Source: Luteimonas terricola
GTDB taxonomy: Bacteria; Pseudomonadota; Gammaproteobacteria; Xanthomonadales; Xanthomonadaceae
Assembly (NCBI RefSeq): GCF_004352845.1
Contig: NZ_SJRX01000001.1
Location: forward strand, 496,001 to 560,000
Direction of reading: 5' to 3'
Length of the DNA stretch: 64,000 nt
Part shown: in pieces, positions 18,382 through 27,026 of the stretch
How the letters are laid out: each line of letters begins with the position of its first letter
Numbering within the stretch: position 1 is the first letter of the stretch
Made by a program: the position numbers and the translations under genes
The notes under the pieces: model-generated
What the model was told of the DNA's origin: nothing
The model's database searches: none
Seen by the model: the letters and a program-made list of their open reading frames with translations, nothing else

Positions 18382-18612
18382 GATCGACGGAGGCGCCGTC
18401 CGCAATCGCTGACGGCCATCCGGTCGGATCGGCATATGGCTGGAACAGCACGACATGCCGTCCGCGACCTGCCTCTTCCAGACCCGGGAACTCCCTACAC
18501 GGATTCGCGACCATGCCGAGGTTTCCGGACGTCAGGACAGGCTAGGCTTAGCATTGCCCAAGGGGGCCATTGCACGAAGTGTTCATGCCCCTCGTCGACA
18601 TGGAGGATCGAC

Positions 18613-19650
18613 TTGACTGGCTTGAGCACAGCCCGCCTGCCGCTGGACCCGCTGCATCCGGACCACGAGATGTACCAGCGACTCCTCGCGGGCGTCGCGG
18701 CGCTCGACCGCTGGGAGCCGGCGCAGGCTTCAAACCTGGCCGCCGCCCTGTATGCGGACCTCCGCGCCAAGCAACCGCACATGCTGGCAAGCGATTTGGG
18801 CCGCGTCCTTGCCGGCGATCCGATGGCCCAACGGCCCTCCCTGTTCGCGGCCCCGCGCAGCGGCTATCACGCCCATACCAGCGATCCCGCCATCCTGCTC
18901 TTCAGCACGCCGATCACGGCCGCGGATCACCCTGCAAGCCAGACCCTGATGCCATTCGGCCGCCACACGACGATCGACCACACGGGCTACCTGACGGACC
19001 CCGGCATCACGCGGACGCCGATTTCCGCCATCTCCCACGCGCCCATGCCCCAGGTCAACGGCGTTGTCCTGCACCGCACGGAATCGAGCACCGCTGCCAG
19101 CACGCTGTCCACCTGGCGCGCCCGGGACGCAGGAACCGGCGCGCATTTCCTGATCGACCGCGACGGCACGATCCACCAGACCGTCAGCGTCAACCGCCAG
19201 GCCTGGCATGTCGGCGCAATCCGGTCGCGCGGGGAAGTCGAGGGCACCATCACCATGGACGACCGGCGCGAACTCGATGCCGCCCGCAACGGCCAGGCTG
19301 AATGGCGTGGCCCCGCTGTGCGCGCCGTCAGCCGGATCGAATCCAGCCGACCGTACCCAGAACGCTATCCGGGCAACGCCGACAGCATCGGCATCGAAGT
19401 GGTGGGCCGCTATCACCCGGCAACGCAGCGCTGGGACGACCCGACTCCCGAACAGACCGCTGCAATCAACCTCCTGATGGAATCCCTGCAGCGCAACTTT
19501 GGACTGACCGACGAGGATGTTTACGAACATGACGCCATTTCACGCAAGACACCCGGCGAAGGTGCCGGCCTCTACGTTCCTGCCCCACCTGGCTTGGGTC
19601 CTGATGCTGCCGATGCTGGGCGCGTGCCAGTCGCAGGTCCGCAGCGGTAG
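18613..19650 (+). CDS. PGRP/amidase_2 peptidoglycan amidase, candidate T4SS-type effector, copy 1
   Basis: A 345-residue protein. The N-terminal 75 residues show DPLHPDHEMYQRLLAGVAAL and LAAALYADLRA, resembling the XVIPCD signal of Xanthomonas type IV killing effectors (HPDHxxY...LD...LA), although that signal is normally C-terminal. Residues about 155-310 form a PGRP/amidase_2 domain: Zn-ligand His in VVLHRTE, HFLIDRDGTIHQ, AWHVG, and EHDAISRKTPGEG at the second half of the site. I chose TTG at 18613 because GGAGG lies six bases upstream and the second copy conserves both; no ATG start is available in frame nearby. A lipoprotein gene overlaps its 3' end by 134 nt, as in effector-immunity pairs. 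Amidase fold is firm; effector role is inference. Confidence 0.7.
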   Translation: MTGLSTARLPLDPLHPDHEMYQRLLAGVAALDRWEPAQASNLAAALYADLRAKQPHMLASDLGRVLAGDPMAQRPSLFAAPRSGYHAHTSDPAILLFSTPITAADHPASQTLMPFGRHTTIDHTGYLTDPGITRTPISAISHAPMPQVNGVVLHRTESSTAASTLSTWRARDAGTGAHFLIDRDGTIHQTVSVNRQAWHVGAIRSRGEVEGTITMDDRRELDAARNGQAEWRGPAVRAVSRIESSRPYPERYPGNADSIGIEVVGRYHPATQRWDDPTPEQTAAINLLMESLQRNFGLTDEDVYEHDAISRKTPGEGAGLYVPAPPGLGPDAADAGRVPVAGPQR

Positions 19651-20011
19651 CGCCTCTCCGGCAGGCGTCACCGTGCTGGAGATTGCGCAGGCCGATTACC
19701 AGCCAGCAGACGGCTCCGGGAGCTCCGACGCTGAAGCGGCCGCGTGCAGCGCCTGGTCGCTCGACACGCACCAGGCGGAAGCCTTCTTTGGTCTGAGTGA
19801 GCAACTTCCCGAAGGCGGGCTGCATGACTTCTACTGGCTGCCCTGCTCGATCAAGGGCCGCCTGCAGGCTGAAGGCCGCGAGTGGGCATTCGAGATCAAT
19901 GCGGCGGGCACCAGCACCTGGCGTTCCAGCGACGATGTCCGCCTGCTGGGATGCTCCCGCAGCGCGTGCGAGCCATTCGTGATCCTCATGCCTCAACAGC
20001 CGGTCGAGTAG
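19517..20011 (+). CDS. Small lipoprotein, candidate immunity protein for the amidase, copy 1
   Basis: A 164-residue predicted lipoprotein with signal LAWVLMLPMLGACQ (lipobox LGAC, Cys near residue 36). The mature part has conserved Cys residues (AACSAW, WLPCSIKG, LLGCSRSAC). The gene begins inside the amidase gene in another frame; ATGs at 19517 and 19529 are both possible. In Xanthomonas, periplasmic immunity lipoproteins are encoded directly after the type IV effector they neutralise; this arrangement and the export signal suggest the same job. No family domain was recognised. Confidence 0.65.
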   Translation: MFTNMTPFHARHPAKVPASTFLPHLAWVLMLPMLGACQSQVRSGSASPAGVTVLEIAQADYQPADGSGSSDAEAAACSAWSLDTHQAEAFFGLSEQLPEGGLHDFYWLPCSIKGRLQAEGREWAFEINAAGTSTWRSSDDVRLLGCSRSACEPFVILMPQQPVE

Positions 20012-20035
20012 GCACGACCTGATCCACGACTTGAC

Positions 20036-20063
20036 ATATTACGCTTAACGTAATACGGTGACC
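20036..20063. promoter_or_regulatory. Probable HigA operator
   Basis: An imperfect palindrome attacgcttaacgtaat followed by acggtgaccgta lies immediately upstream of the higB start. HigA antitoxins autoregulate through such palindromes; the second copy (55921-55949) keeps a related but diverged acacgtaatacggtgcacgt element. Confidence 0.55.
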
Positions 20064-20066
20064 GTA

Positions 20067-20345
20067 ATGATCCAGTCCTTCCGCTGCCGGCATACGCAAG
20101 CATTGTTTGCCGGACGAAGCCCACGGCCGTTCCGCGCGATCCGCGAGGCGGCCGAGCGCAAACTGCAACTGCTGGACGCCGCGCAGACACTCGACTTCCT
20201 GCGCAGCCCTCCGGGCAACCGTCTGGAAGCCCTGAGGGGAGATCGTGCCGGCCAGCACAGCATCCGCATCAACGACCAGTGGCGCGTGTGCTTTGTCTGG
20301 ACAGGAACCGGTCCCACCGACGTAGAGATCGTCGATTACCACTGA
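20067..20345 (+). CDS. higB: HigB/RelE-family toxin (intact copy)
   Basis: A 92-residue RelE-superfamily mRNA interferase of the HigB type: IQSFRCRHTQALF at the start, LDFLRSPPGNRLEALRGDR centrally, and INDQWRVCFVW...VEIVDYH at the end, the usual catalytic C-terminal strands. It cleaves mRNA on the ribosome in characterised members. The antitoxin gene follows nine bases after the stop, in the inverted toxin-antitoxin order typical of HigBA. A deleted copy of this toxin exists at 55950. Confidence 0.92.
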   Translation: MIQSFRCRHTQALFAGRSPRPFRAIREAAERKLQLLDAAQTLDFLRSPPGNRLEALRGDRAGQHSIRINDQWRVCFVWTGTGPTDVEIVDYH

Positions 20346-20354
20346 GGTACCGCC

Positions 20355-20654
20355 ATGACCCGTCCCATCAATGCCATGCGTGCCATCCATCCCGGGGAGA
20401 TCCTGCGCGAGGAATTCCTGGTGCCGCTGGGCCTGAGCGCCAATGCCCTGGCCATTGCCCTGGGCGTGCCGGCCACGCGCATCCACGAGATCGTCAACGA
20501 ACGCCGCGGCATCACCGCGGATACCGCCGCGCGCCTGGCGCGCCACTTCGGCGGCGATGCCGCCTCGTGGCTGGCGCTGCAGAATGTCTACGACCTGAAA
20601 ACGCTTGCCACGCGGGCAGAGATCGAACGCACGGTGCGTCCGCGCGCGGCATAG
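20355..20654 (+). CDS. higA: HigA-family antitoxin, copy 1
   Basis: A 99-residue XRE-type DNA-binding antitoxin: IHPGEILREEFL opening, then helix-turn-helix LSANALAIALGVPATRIHEIVNERRGI and the DTAARLARHFG segment typical of HigA/VapI proteins. It should neutralise HigB and repress the operon via the palindrome upstream of higB. Nearly identical protein is encoded at 56073. Confidence 0.93.
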   Translation: MTRPINAMRAIHPGEILREEFLVPLGLSANALAIALGVPATRIHEIVNERRGITADTAARLARHFGGDAASWLALQNVYDLKTLATRAEIERTVRPRAA

Positions 20655-20668
20655 CCGACTACGGCTGA

Positions 20669-21148
20669 TCAGCCGCCATCCGGCTTCTGCCCGAGAACGG
20701 AATACTCGGCGCCGCGCACGCACTCCTGCGCGTCCTCAAGACTGTCGAAGTCGTCGACGGTCAGCACACCCCAGCCGTTGCCCGTAACCCCCACCCACAA
20801 ATAGCGGACTTCGCCCGGCTCGGTATCGATGGTCATGAAGCCCCCACTGCCCGAGCTCATCCCGTCGTGGCGCAGGAGCACGCCCTGCTGCCCCGGCTCG
20901 AGCTCGGCATGCACGAAGCTGTTCGTCTTCAAGGTACCGATCGGGATGTTGTTGACCACCACCACGGTCTTGACGCCGCGCGCCACCAGCAGCGCCGGCT
21001 CGCGGCAGACGTACAGGCTGGTCTTGCCGGGCACCGGCCCGAAACGCTTCAGGTGATCAGAACGACTGGCGTCGCCGACCTGGTACGTCGCACAGGCAGA
21101 CAAGGCAAGCGCAGTCGTCATGACAGCGGCAATAGCAAGATGTCGCAT
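20669..21148 (-). CDS. DUF2846-like lipoprotein
   Basis: A 159-residue predicted lipoprotein: signal RHLAIAAVMTTALALSAC with Cys at about residue 19. The mature part fits the DUF2846 pattern: KTSLYVCREPAL, VNNIPIGTLKTNSFVHAELEPGQQ, then a beta-rich C-terminal part. Function of the family is unknown. Start at 21148 follows a GGGGA ribosome site. It is convergent with higA and close to the Mrr-like nuclease gene on the same strand. Confidence 0.72.
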   Translation of the reverse strand: MRHLAIAAVMTTALALSACATYQVGDASRSDHLKRFGPVPGKTSLYVCREPALLVARGVKTVVVVNNIPIGTLKTNSFVHAELEPGQQGVLLRHDGMSSGSGGFMTIDTEPGEVRYLWVGVTGNGWGVLTVDDFDSLEDAQECVRGAEYSVLGQKPDGG

Positions 21149-21233
21149 GAATTTTCCCCATTGAGAATTGAAAGAATCCGGGTGTACAAGCAATAGCGTC
21201 GAGGCAGTCCCCAGCACCAGCCGAGTATCGCTG

Positions 21234-22139
21234 CTACGGGGGGCCGCCCACATCCACCCTTCGCGGATCGACCGGCAACTCGGGCGTGTTCTGGCGAAGT
21301 ATCTCCATGGATTCGGCGTTCCGCCGACGCCACTCTTGGATTTCCTGGGGCGTTGGCGGGTGAACTACCGGCGCTTGCGCCTGCTGCTGCGTCCGTTGAC
21401 GGCCTTCCCTTGGCGGGGTTGATTCCAGCGGTACGGGGCCGCGTTGGGCAACCTGCGGAGCCGGTGCGATGCTCCGGATGACGCGCTGGAGATACATGCT
21501 CCCGAAATAGATCAGCGCGAGCGCCAGAACGAACTTGAGCAGGATCGCCGCAAGCCCCGTCCATGCACTGGCGGCAACAATTGACCTTCCGCGTCCCTTT
21601 CCGCCGTGGCGGATCCGCTCCTCGGCGGCGGCGATCAGCCGCTCGACGGCATACGACCCGAACGTACCGGCCGAGGCTCTCCGCTCGTCGGCTTGCGCCC
21701 CTTCGTGCCCGCGACGGCCGGAGCTGTCTCCGTACAGCGGCCCCAGCATCTCGCGCAGATCATCGCCGTCGACCAATTGGACATGCCCGTGGCGGCTTGC
21801 AGCTTCGATAGCCGCTTTCGTGAACTCGCCACTGGTCACCAGGATCGCGCCGGTGGCCTGCTCGTTCACCATGATGCCAAGCAACTGATGGACCTCGTTG
21901 TGCGGCACCTTGTACGCGTTCCAATGCTTGCACTGGACCACGACGGTGTCCGCGTCCCGGCGCAGCCGCAGGTCCACCCCGCCATCGAAGCGCGCGCGCC
22001 GCCCCCCAGTGCCGCAGTGCTCCACCGCGTAGCCCTGCGCGCGGTAGTAGTCCGCCAACAGCTGTTCGATCCGCTCCCAGGCTTCTCCTGCCAGAGCATC
22101 CTTGCGGCGCGCCTTGACGCGCTTCAGCCCGATGTCCAT
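21234..22139 (-). CDS. Membrane-anchored Mrr-type restriction endonuclease-like protein
   Basis: A 301-residue protein. Residues 15-130 are an Mrr_cat PD-(D/E)xK nuclease domain: GGVDLRLRRDADTVVVQCKHW supplies the D...QxK core and ILVTSGEFTKAAIEAA the conserved strand. Residues about 190-215 are a membrane helix (WTGLAAILLKFVLALALIYFG), followed by a Pro/Gln-rich tail. The combination is seen in predicted modification-dependent nucleases anchored to the membrane. ATG at 22139 follows an 8-G run acting as ribosome site. Fragments of a related gene remain at 57730-57909 and about 59047-59155. Confidence 0.82.
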   Translation of the reverse strand: MDIGLKRVKARRKDALAGEAWERIEQLLADYYRAQGYAVEHCGTGGRRARFDGGVDLRLRRDADTVVVQCKHWNAYKVPHNEVHQLLGIMVNEQATGAILVTSGEFTKAAIEAASRHGHVQLVDGDDLREMLGPLYGDSSGRRGHEGAQADERRASAGTFGSYAVERLIAAAEERIRHGGKGRGRSIVAASAWTGLAAILLKFVLALALIYFGSMYLQRVIRSIAPAPQVAQRGPVPLESTPPREGRQRTQQQAQAPVVHPPTPQEIQEWRRRNAESMEILRQNTPELPVDPRRVDVGGPP

Positions 22140-22290
22140 GTTCCCCCCCCGTCCAACCACAACGGGAAGCAGGCAACGTGCCAATGAAAGGGCCAGTCAG
22201 AATCTGAATTTCCCGCGCGCTCCAAGTAACGTGCACCTCGGTCCCACACCCCACCAAACGACTCCCCCGCTCTCCTGGGCAACCGGAGAT

Positions 22291-23604
22291 CTACCCGGAG
22301 ATCTCCCGCACCGCCCTCACCGCCCGCTCCACTTCCTCACTCGTGTTCACCAGGCTCGGCGCCAGCCGGGCATAGCTGACGACGTAGGGACTGGTGCTGG
22401 CGATGATGTTGCGCGCCAGCAGTTGCCGCACCACGTCCGCCGGCGCCAGCCCGTCCACCTCGAACGACACCAGCCCCGCCGACAGCGCGCCGGACATCGG
22501 CGTGTGCAATGTCACCTTCGGGTTGGCCGCGAGCCCGGCCTTGCACTGGTCGTTGAGCTCGCGGATGCGCGCAGCCACCCGCGCGCGCCCCATCTGCTTG
22601 TGCATGCGGAAGGCCGCGGCGGCCGCCCACTGGTGCTCGTAGGCATGGAAGCCGCCGGGACTCATGCGGTCGGCGGTGGTGGGCGAGGCCGGCGGCTGCT
22701 GCTTCTCCCAGGCCTGGTACTGGTCGAAGTCGGTGAAGCTGGGCACCAGCGGGCGCAGGCGCGCCCAGTTGTCGGCACTGGCCCAGACCAGGCCGGTGCC
22801 GCGCGGCGCGAACATCCACTTGTGGGTGCCGGCGCAGAAGTAGTCGCAGCCCAGGGTCGCGACGGTCTCGTCGGTGGAACCGAGGCCGTGCACGCCGTCC
22901 ACCACCAGCAGCAGCGGCGGGCCGGGGCGCGCGCGCAGGGCCGCGGCGATCTCGCGGATGGGCAGGCGGATGCCGCTGCTGGAATGTACCCAGGTCAGCC
23001 CCACCACCCGCGTTTTGGGACCGATGCCCTTGAGCAGCGCGTCGATGATCGAATCAGTCGTGGCCGACGCCGCGTCCTCGAACAGCGGAACCCTGCGCAT
23101 GCTCGCCCCGGCGCGTTCGACGGCCAGGCGGATCGATTCATGATGGGAGTAGTGGTCGTGCTTGGTGCACAGCACTTCCTCGCCCGCCTGCAGCGGCAGG
23201 CCCTGGTACACCAGCGCCAGGCCGGTGGTGGTGTTGCCGGTCAGGCAGACGTCCTGCGGCCGCGCGCCCAGGTAGTCGGCGATCTCCGCCTGCGCCTGCA
23301 CGTGCAGGTTGCCCGCGCCCTCCGAGAACATGCCGTGCTCGACCGTGAAGTAGGGATTGCGGTCGATCGCGCGGCGGTAGCCGTCGATCGCCGCCTGCAC
23401 CGGTGCCGGGTGGCTGGCGATGAAGAAGCTGGCGAAGTGCATCCAGGCGGGGTCGAGCGCGAACTGGGCGCGGACGGCTTCCCAGGTGGAGAGGTCCGCC
23501 ATGGGCGGGGTTTCGGCCTCGAGGGCTGCCAGGAGGCTGGTCGGTAGCAGGGCGGCGGACAGCGCGGCCGGTGCGGCAAGGAACCTGCGTCGTGTGAGCT
23601 GCAT
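22291..23604 (-). CDS. Tat-exported class V aminotransferase-like PLP enzyme
   Basis: A 437-residue PLP enzyme of the class V aminotransferase fold, similar in layout to isopenicillin N epimerase/cysteine desulfurase-like proteins. A twin-arginine signal (TRRRFLAAPAALSAALL) precedes the domain. Key segments: CLTGNTTTGLALVYQGL (cofactor phosphate), LTWVHSSSGIRLPIREI, and CAGTHKWMFAPRGTG with the Schiff-base Lys. Tat export is consistent with folding around PLP in the cytoplasm. The substrate cannot be predicted. Confidence 0.87.
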   Translation of the reverse strand: MQLTRRRFLAAPAALSAALLPTSLLAALEAETPPMADLSTWEAVRAQFALDPAWMHFASFFIASHPAPVQAAIDGYRRAIDRNPYFTVEHGMFSEGAGNLHVQAQAEIADYLGARPQDVCLTGNTTTGLALVYQGLPLQAGEEVLCTKHDHYSHHESIRLAVERAGASMRRVPLFEDAASATTDSIIDALLKGIGPKTRVVGLTWVHSSSGIRLPIREIAAALRARPGPPLLLVVDGVHGLGSTDETVATLGCDYFCAGTHKWMFAPRGTGLVWASADNWARLRPLVPSFTDFDQYQAWEKQQPPASPTTADRMSPGGFHAYEHQWAAAAAFRMHKQMGRARVAARIRELNDQCKAGLAANPKVTLHTPMSGALSAGLVSFEVDGLAPADVVRQLLARNIIASTSPYVVSYARLAPSLVNTSEEVERAVRAVREISG

Positions 23605-23724
23605 TGCCCATCTCCCGAATCCGGTCCGCGACGGGCCGATGAAGGGTCAACGAGAGGCCCGGCGGCGGGCGGCCAGTCGCTGATGCCGAGGGCGCCACTG
23701 ATGTCCGGCACCGTGGTTTCCCGC

Positions 23725-24315
23725 TCAATAGGGTGTCGCCCTGCGCTCCCTCTGCAGCCGCGCGGCCTCGGTCCACCACGCCAGGTCATCCGCGAAGCGG
23801 GCAAAGCTCCTTTCAAGCGACTCGCCGGCCGCGTCGACTGGTTGCCCTTGATCGTCCAGGGTCTTTGCAATCGGTCCGACTTCCACGGTGCTTGAGATCA
23901 CCACCATGCCCATTTCCGACAAGGTGCCGTGCCAGGCGACGTTCGCGCGCGCACCGCCCAGGCGCCCGGCCGAATAGCTGAGCACCCCGGCGGGACGCCA
24001 GAACCACTCCTCCAGGAAATGATCGGTCAGGTTCTTCAGGCCCGGCTGCATGCCCCAGTTGTATTCGCCGGTGACAAACACGAAGCCGTCGGCGCCGCGG
24101 ATCTTGCCGGCCAGCGCCTCCATCGCCTCCGGCGCCTGGCCCTTCGGATACTCCTTGTACATGCGGTCGAGCATCGGCAGATCCACCGCCTTGGCGTCGA
24201 TCAGCTCGGCGTCGACGCCGCGCGCCTGCAGCGTGCGCACGCAGTAGTGAGCCAGGCGGATCCCCATGCGGTCGCTGCGGTAGGAGCCGTAGAACACCAG
24301 GATGCGTTCGGACAT
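23725..24315 (-). CDS. NADPH-dependent FMN reductase
   Basis: A 196-residue flavodoxin-fold reductase: ILVFYGSYRSDRMGIRLAHY binds the FMN phosphate and FVFVTGEYNWGMQPGLKNLTDH is the typical second motif. Such enzymes reduce FMN, quinones or azo compounds. Start at 24315 is preceded by AAGG and matches the family N-terminus. It is monocistronic; no functional link to neighbours is visible. Confidence 0.88.
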   Translation of the reverse strand: MSERILVFYGSYRSDRMGIRLAHYCVRTLQARGVDAELIDAKAVDLPMLDRMYKEYPKGQAPEAMEALAGKIRGADGFVFVTGEYNWGMQPGLKNLTDHFLEEWFWRPAGVLSYSAGRLGGARANVAWHGTLSEMGMVVISSTVEVGPIAKTLDDQGQPVDAAGESLERSFARFADDLAWWTEAARLQRERRATPY

Positions 24316-24357
24316 GACCTTGCCTTGGCGGTAGTGAAAGCGTCCCAAAGCATGCCT

Positions 24358-24455
24358 GATGCGCGCGGCAGGTGGTCGCACGCGCGCGGTGAGACCTGGG
24401 CGGCGGACAGCTCCTGGTACACCGCGCCGGCGAAGTCGATGCTGCCGGCGTCATC
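24358..24455 (-). pseudogene. Remnant of endonuclease/exonuclease/phosphatase gene
   Basis: On the minus strand these bases encode AGSIDFAGAVYQELSAAQVSP and DHLP, matching the C-terminal part of the longer remnant at 58692-58990. There is no start, stop or remaining domain. It is an isolated fragment in the otherwise gene-free 24316-24588 interval. Confidence 0.75.
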
Positions 24456-24588
24456 AGATAGTGCAGCGCCGTGGCCCGTTTGAATCGCGCAAAACCACGG
24501 CAGCGTGGCCGGTGAGGTGGCGTGGCGCGACCTTGGTTATGCTTCATGGGAGCGTCGCTGCCGCCCTGCCCTGCCCTGAGGACTACAC

Positions 24589-25752
24589 ATGGATCGTCGC
24601 CGCTTCCTTGGCGTGACTGGAGCTGCCGCCGCGTCACCGATGTTGGCCGCGCTGGGCACGCCCGCCGCGGAAAACGCCGCCGCGACGTTGTTCAAGCGCG
24701 TGAACTTCGCGTCCGACGGGCTTGGGCTCAGCCCCGCCGAGTACGCAGCACTGCTCGGCGAGGTGGTGGCGCAGGACGGCTTCGAACCCGACTACTACTC
24801 CCAAGGCGGCGTCATCCGTGAGCTGGAACGCAGGTTCGCCCGGCTGCTCGGCAAGGACGACGCGATCTACCTGCCCACCGGAACGCTGGCGAACCACCTC
24901 GCGGTGCGCAAGCTCGCCGGGGACGACCGTCGCGTGCTCGTGCAGGCGGAAAGCCACTTCTACAACGACAGCGGCGACTGCGCGCAGACCCTGAGCGGGC
25001 TGAACCTCGTGCCCCTGGCCGAAGGCGGCAGCACCCTTCCCATCGAGGACGTGGAACGCTGGCTGGCGCGCTCAAACAGTGGCCGGGTCGAGACCCGCGT
25101 CGGCGTGATCGCGATCGAGTCGCCGGTGCGTCGGCGCCATCACGAAATGGCCGACTTCGATGAGCTCCGCCGCGTCAGCAACCGCGCCCGCGAGCGCGGC
25201 ATCCGCCTGCACCTGGACGGGGCGCGGATGTTCAACCTGCCGCTCCACTCGGGCAAGAGCCTCCACGAGTACAGCGCGCTGTTCGACACCGTATACGTCT
25301 CGCTGTGGAAGCACTTCAACGCCGCCTCCGGGGCGATCCTCGCCGGGGATGCCGGCTTCATCGAGGGGCTGTACCACCAGCGGCGCATGTTCGGCGGCGC
25401 CCTGCCGCATGCCTGGCCGGAGGCCGCGGTGGCATTGCGGTTCGTCGACGGCTACCTGGAGGACTACGCGAAATCCTGGCAGGTTGCTGACCGCTTGATT
25501 GCACTGCTGCAGGACGACAGCCGGTTCTCGTTCGAGAAGCTCCCGCAGGGCACCAGCCGTTTCTTCATGACGGTGACCGGGGTAGGCGCTGACCTGGTCC
25601 GCGAACGCCTCGCAAAGCAGGGTGTCGTGCTGTCCTACGGCCACCCGGACAGCGGCAGGTTCGCGATGCAGGTCAACCCGACGCTGCTGCGGGTATCGGC
25701 TGAATCCCTGGCCGGGAATTTCATCGAAGCGACTGGTGGTCGGACAGACTGA
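24589..25752 (+). CDS. Tat-exported threonine aldolase-like PLP lyase (complete copy)
   Basis: A 387-residue beta-eliminating lyase/L-threonine-aldolase-type PLP enzyme. Residues 1-25 form a Tat signal (DRRRFLGVTGAAAASP). PLP contacts include LPTGTLANHLAVRKL, HLDGARMFNLPLHSG (Asp binding the pyridine N) and Schiff-base Lys241 in SLWKHFNAASG. Threonine aldolases split threonine to glycine and acetaldehyde; whether the exported enzyme does so is unproven. A second, 5'-truncated copy begins at 27027 beyond an intervening Fic gene. Confidence 0.87.
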   Translation: MDRRRFLGVTGAAAASPMLAALGTPAAENAAATLFKRVNFASDGLGLSPAEYAALLGEVVAQDGFEPDYYSQGGVIRELERRFARLLGKDDAIYLPTGTLANHLAVRKLAGDDRRVLVQAESHFYNDSGDCAQTLSGLNLVPLAEGGSTLPIEDVERWLARSNSGRVETRVGVIAIESPVRRRHHEMADFDELRRVSNRARERGIRLHLDGARMFNLPLHSGKSLHEYSALFDTVYVSLWKHFNAASGAILAGDAGFIEGLYHQRRMFGGALPHAWPEAAVALRFVDGYLEDYAKSWQVADRLIALLQDDSRFSFEKLPQGTSRFFMTVTGVGADLVRERLAKQGVVLSYGHPDSGRFAMQVNPTLLRVSAESLAGNFIEATGGRTD

Positions 25753-25818
25753 TCAGAGCGGGAATGCGCCTCACAAGGTTGAACAAGCGGTTTCGTTATT
25801 GAACGATGCCGGTTTATA

Positions 25819-25845
25819 GTTTAATAAAGCCCTAGCCTATTAAAC
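25819..25845. promoter_or_regulatory. Inverted repeat in Fic gene promoter
   Basis: GTTTAATA (25819-25826) and TATTAAAC (25838-25845) form a perfect 8-bp inverted repeat with 11-nt spacer in an AT-rich stretch 15 nt before the Fic start. The Fic protein carries a C-terminal winged helix, so autoregulation at this site is plausible. Confidence 0.6.
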
Positions 25846-25859
25846 CCTGGCTCACCCTC

Positions 25860-27026
25860 ATGCGCAGATCCGAAGTCGCCCCGAAGCTGCATTCCCACCT
25901 GGTCAAGTGCGACGACCTCCCACATTGCCACGCGCTGGTCGCCCCGCCGACCCCGCGCCGGTTGCCCGAGGGGGCCGCGGTCGGCCGGGAGCTTTCAGAG
26001 GCGATGCTGGCGCTGGAACGGCTGAAGGCCACCGCTCGCCACCTGCCCAACGTGGACATGATCACGCGCACCCTGGCACGCCGCGAAGCGGTGCAGAGCT
26101 CGCAGATCGAAGGCACGCGCACGCAGCTGCAGGAGCTGTTCGAGTACGAGGCCACGCACTCCAGCGACGGCCTGCCCGCCGACGCCACGGTGACGGAACG
26201 CTACGTACAGGCACTGGATCTCGGCCTCGGCGCCGTCCGCCGGGCCGGCGCCCGCCAGGCGCTGGACCTGGACCTGGTGCGGGCGATGCACCGCACCCTG
26301 ATGCAGGACGCGCCCGCAGCCGTGCGTCCCGGCCAGTTCCGGGACATCCAGGCATGGATCGGCAGCGGGCGGATCGAGAACGCCACGTTCGTTCCCGCAC
26401 CGCCCACGCGGATCACCGCGTGCATGGAAGAGCTTGAAGCCTCGATGCTCCAGTACGCACCCCGCGAGGATGAACAGTGGACCCTGTCGCCGGTGGCGCA
26501 GATCGCCATCGCGCACGCGCAGTTCGAGACCATCCACCCCTTCGCCGACGGCAACGGCCGCACCGGGCGCCTGCTCATGCCGGTCATGCTGGCAGCCGAG
26601 GGATACCCGCCGCTGTACCTGTCCGGCACCCTGCTGCGGCACAGGCGCGCGTACTACGATGCCCTGGCGGACATCCAGCTGCGCTGGGACTGGAGCCCAT
26701 GGCTGAGACTGCTCGGCCGCGCCGTGACCGAGTCTTGCGACAGCGCGATCGCGATCGCCAACGACCTCGAATTGATCCGGGCAGACTGGGCGGGCCGACT
26801 CGGCGGGCTGCGAGCCGATGCCACCGCGCACCTGCTGCCAACCTACCTGCTGGGCCACCCGGTCGTCACCGTCAACAAGCTGGCCGATGCGCACGGCATC
26901 TCGTTCGTGGCCGCCAGCCGCGCCATCAACCAGCTGGTGGAACGGAAGATCCTGACGGAGCCGACACAGCGCAGGAACCGGGTGTTCCATGCCGCGGAGG
27001 TGCTTGCGCGGCTGGAGCGCGAGTAG
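25860..27026 (+). CDS. Fic-family AMP-transferase-like protein, class II, with C-terminal wHTH
   Basis: A 388-residue Fic protein. An N-terminal inhibitory helix carries the (S/T)xxxE(G/N) motif at Ser80-Gly85 (SSQIEG). The canonical active-site loop HPFADGNGRTGR starts at His226, so nucleotide transfer chemistry should be intact. Residues about 330-388 resemble a winged helix (NKLADAHGISFVAASRAINQL). Fic enzymes usually AMPylate proteins; this architecture is widespread in bacterial chromosomes and in toxin-like loci. Its stop is directly followed by the truncated lyase copy, and its promoter region is AT-rich relative to neighbours, suggesting insertion. Confidence 0.9.
   Translation: MRRSEVAPKLHSHLVKCDDLPHCHALVAPPTPRRLPEGAAVGRELSEAMLALERLKATARHLPNVDMITRTLARREAVQSSQIEGTRTQLQELFEYEATHSSDGLPADATVTERYVQALDLGLGAVRRAGARQALDLDLVRAMHRTLMQDAPAAVRPGQFRDIQAWIGSGRIENATFVPAPPTRITACMEELEASMLQYAPREDEQWTLSPVAQIAIAHAQFETIHPFADGNGRTGRLLMPVMLAAEGYPPLYLSGTLLRHRRAYYDALADIQLRWDWSPWLRLLGRAVTESCDSAIAIANDLELIRADWAGRLGGLRADATAHLLPTYLLGHPVVTVNKLADAHGISFVAASRAINQLVERKILTEPTQRRNRVFHAAEVLARLERE

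Larger units (their letters stand above)
18484..20654. repeat. Segmental duplication copy 1 (amidase-lipoprotein-HigBA)
   Basis: About 2.2 kb closely similar to 54298-56372, beginning in noncoding leader (actccctacacggattcgcg here) and ending with higA. Gene order and TTG start are preserved; the second copy has an internal higB deletion. Confidence 0.9.
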
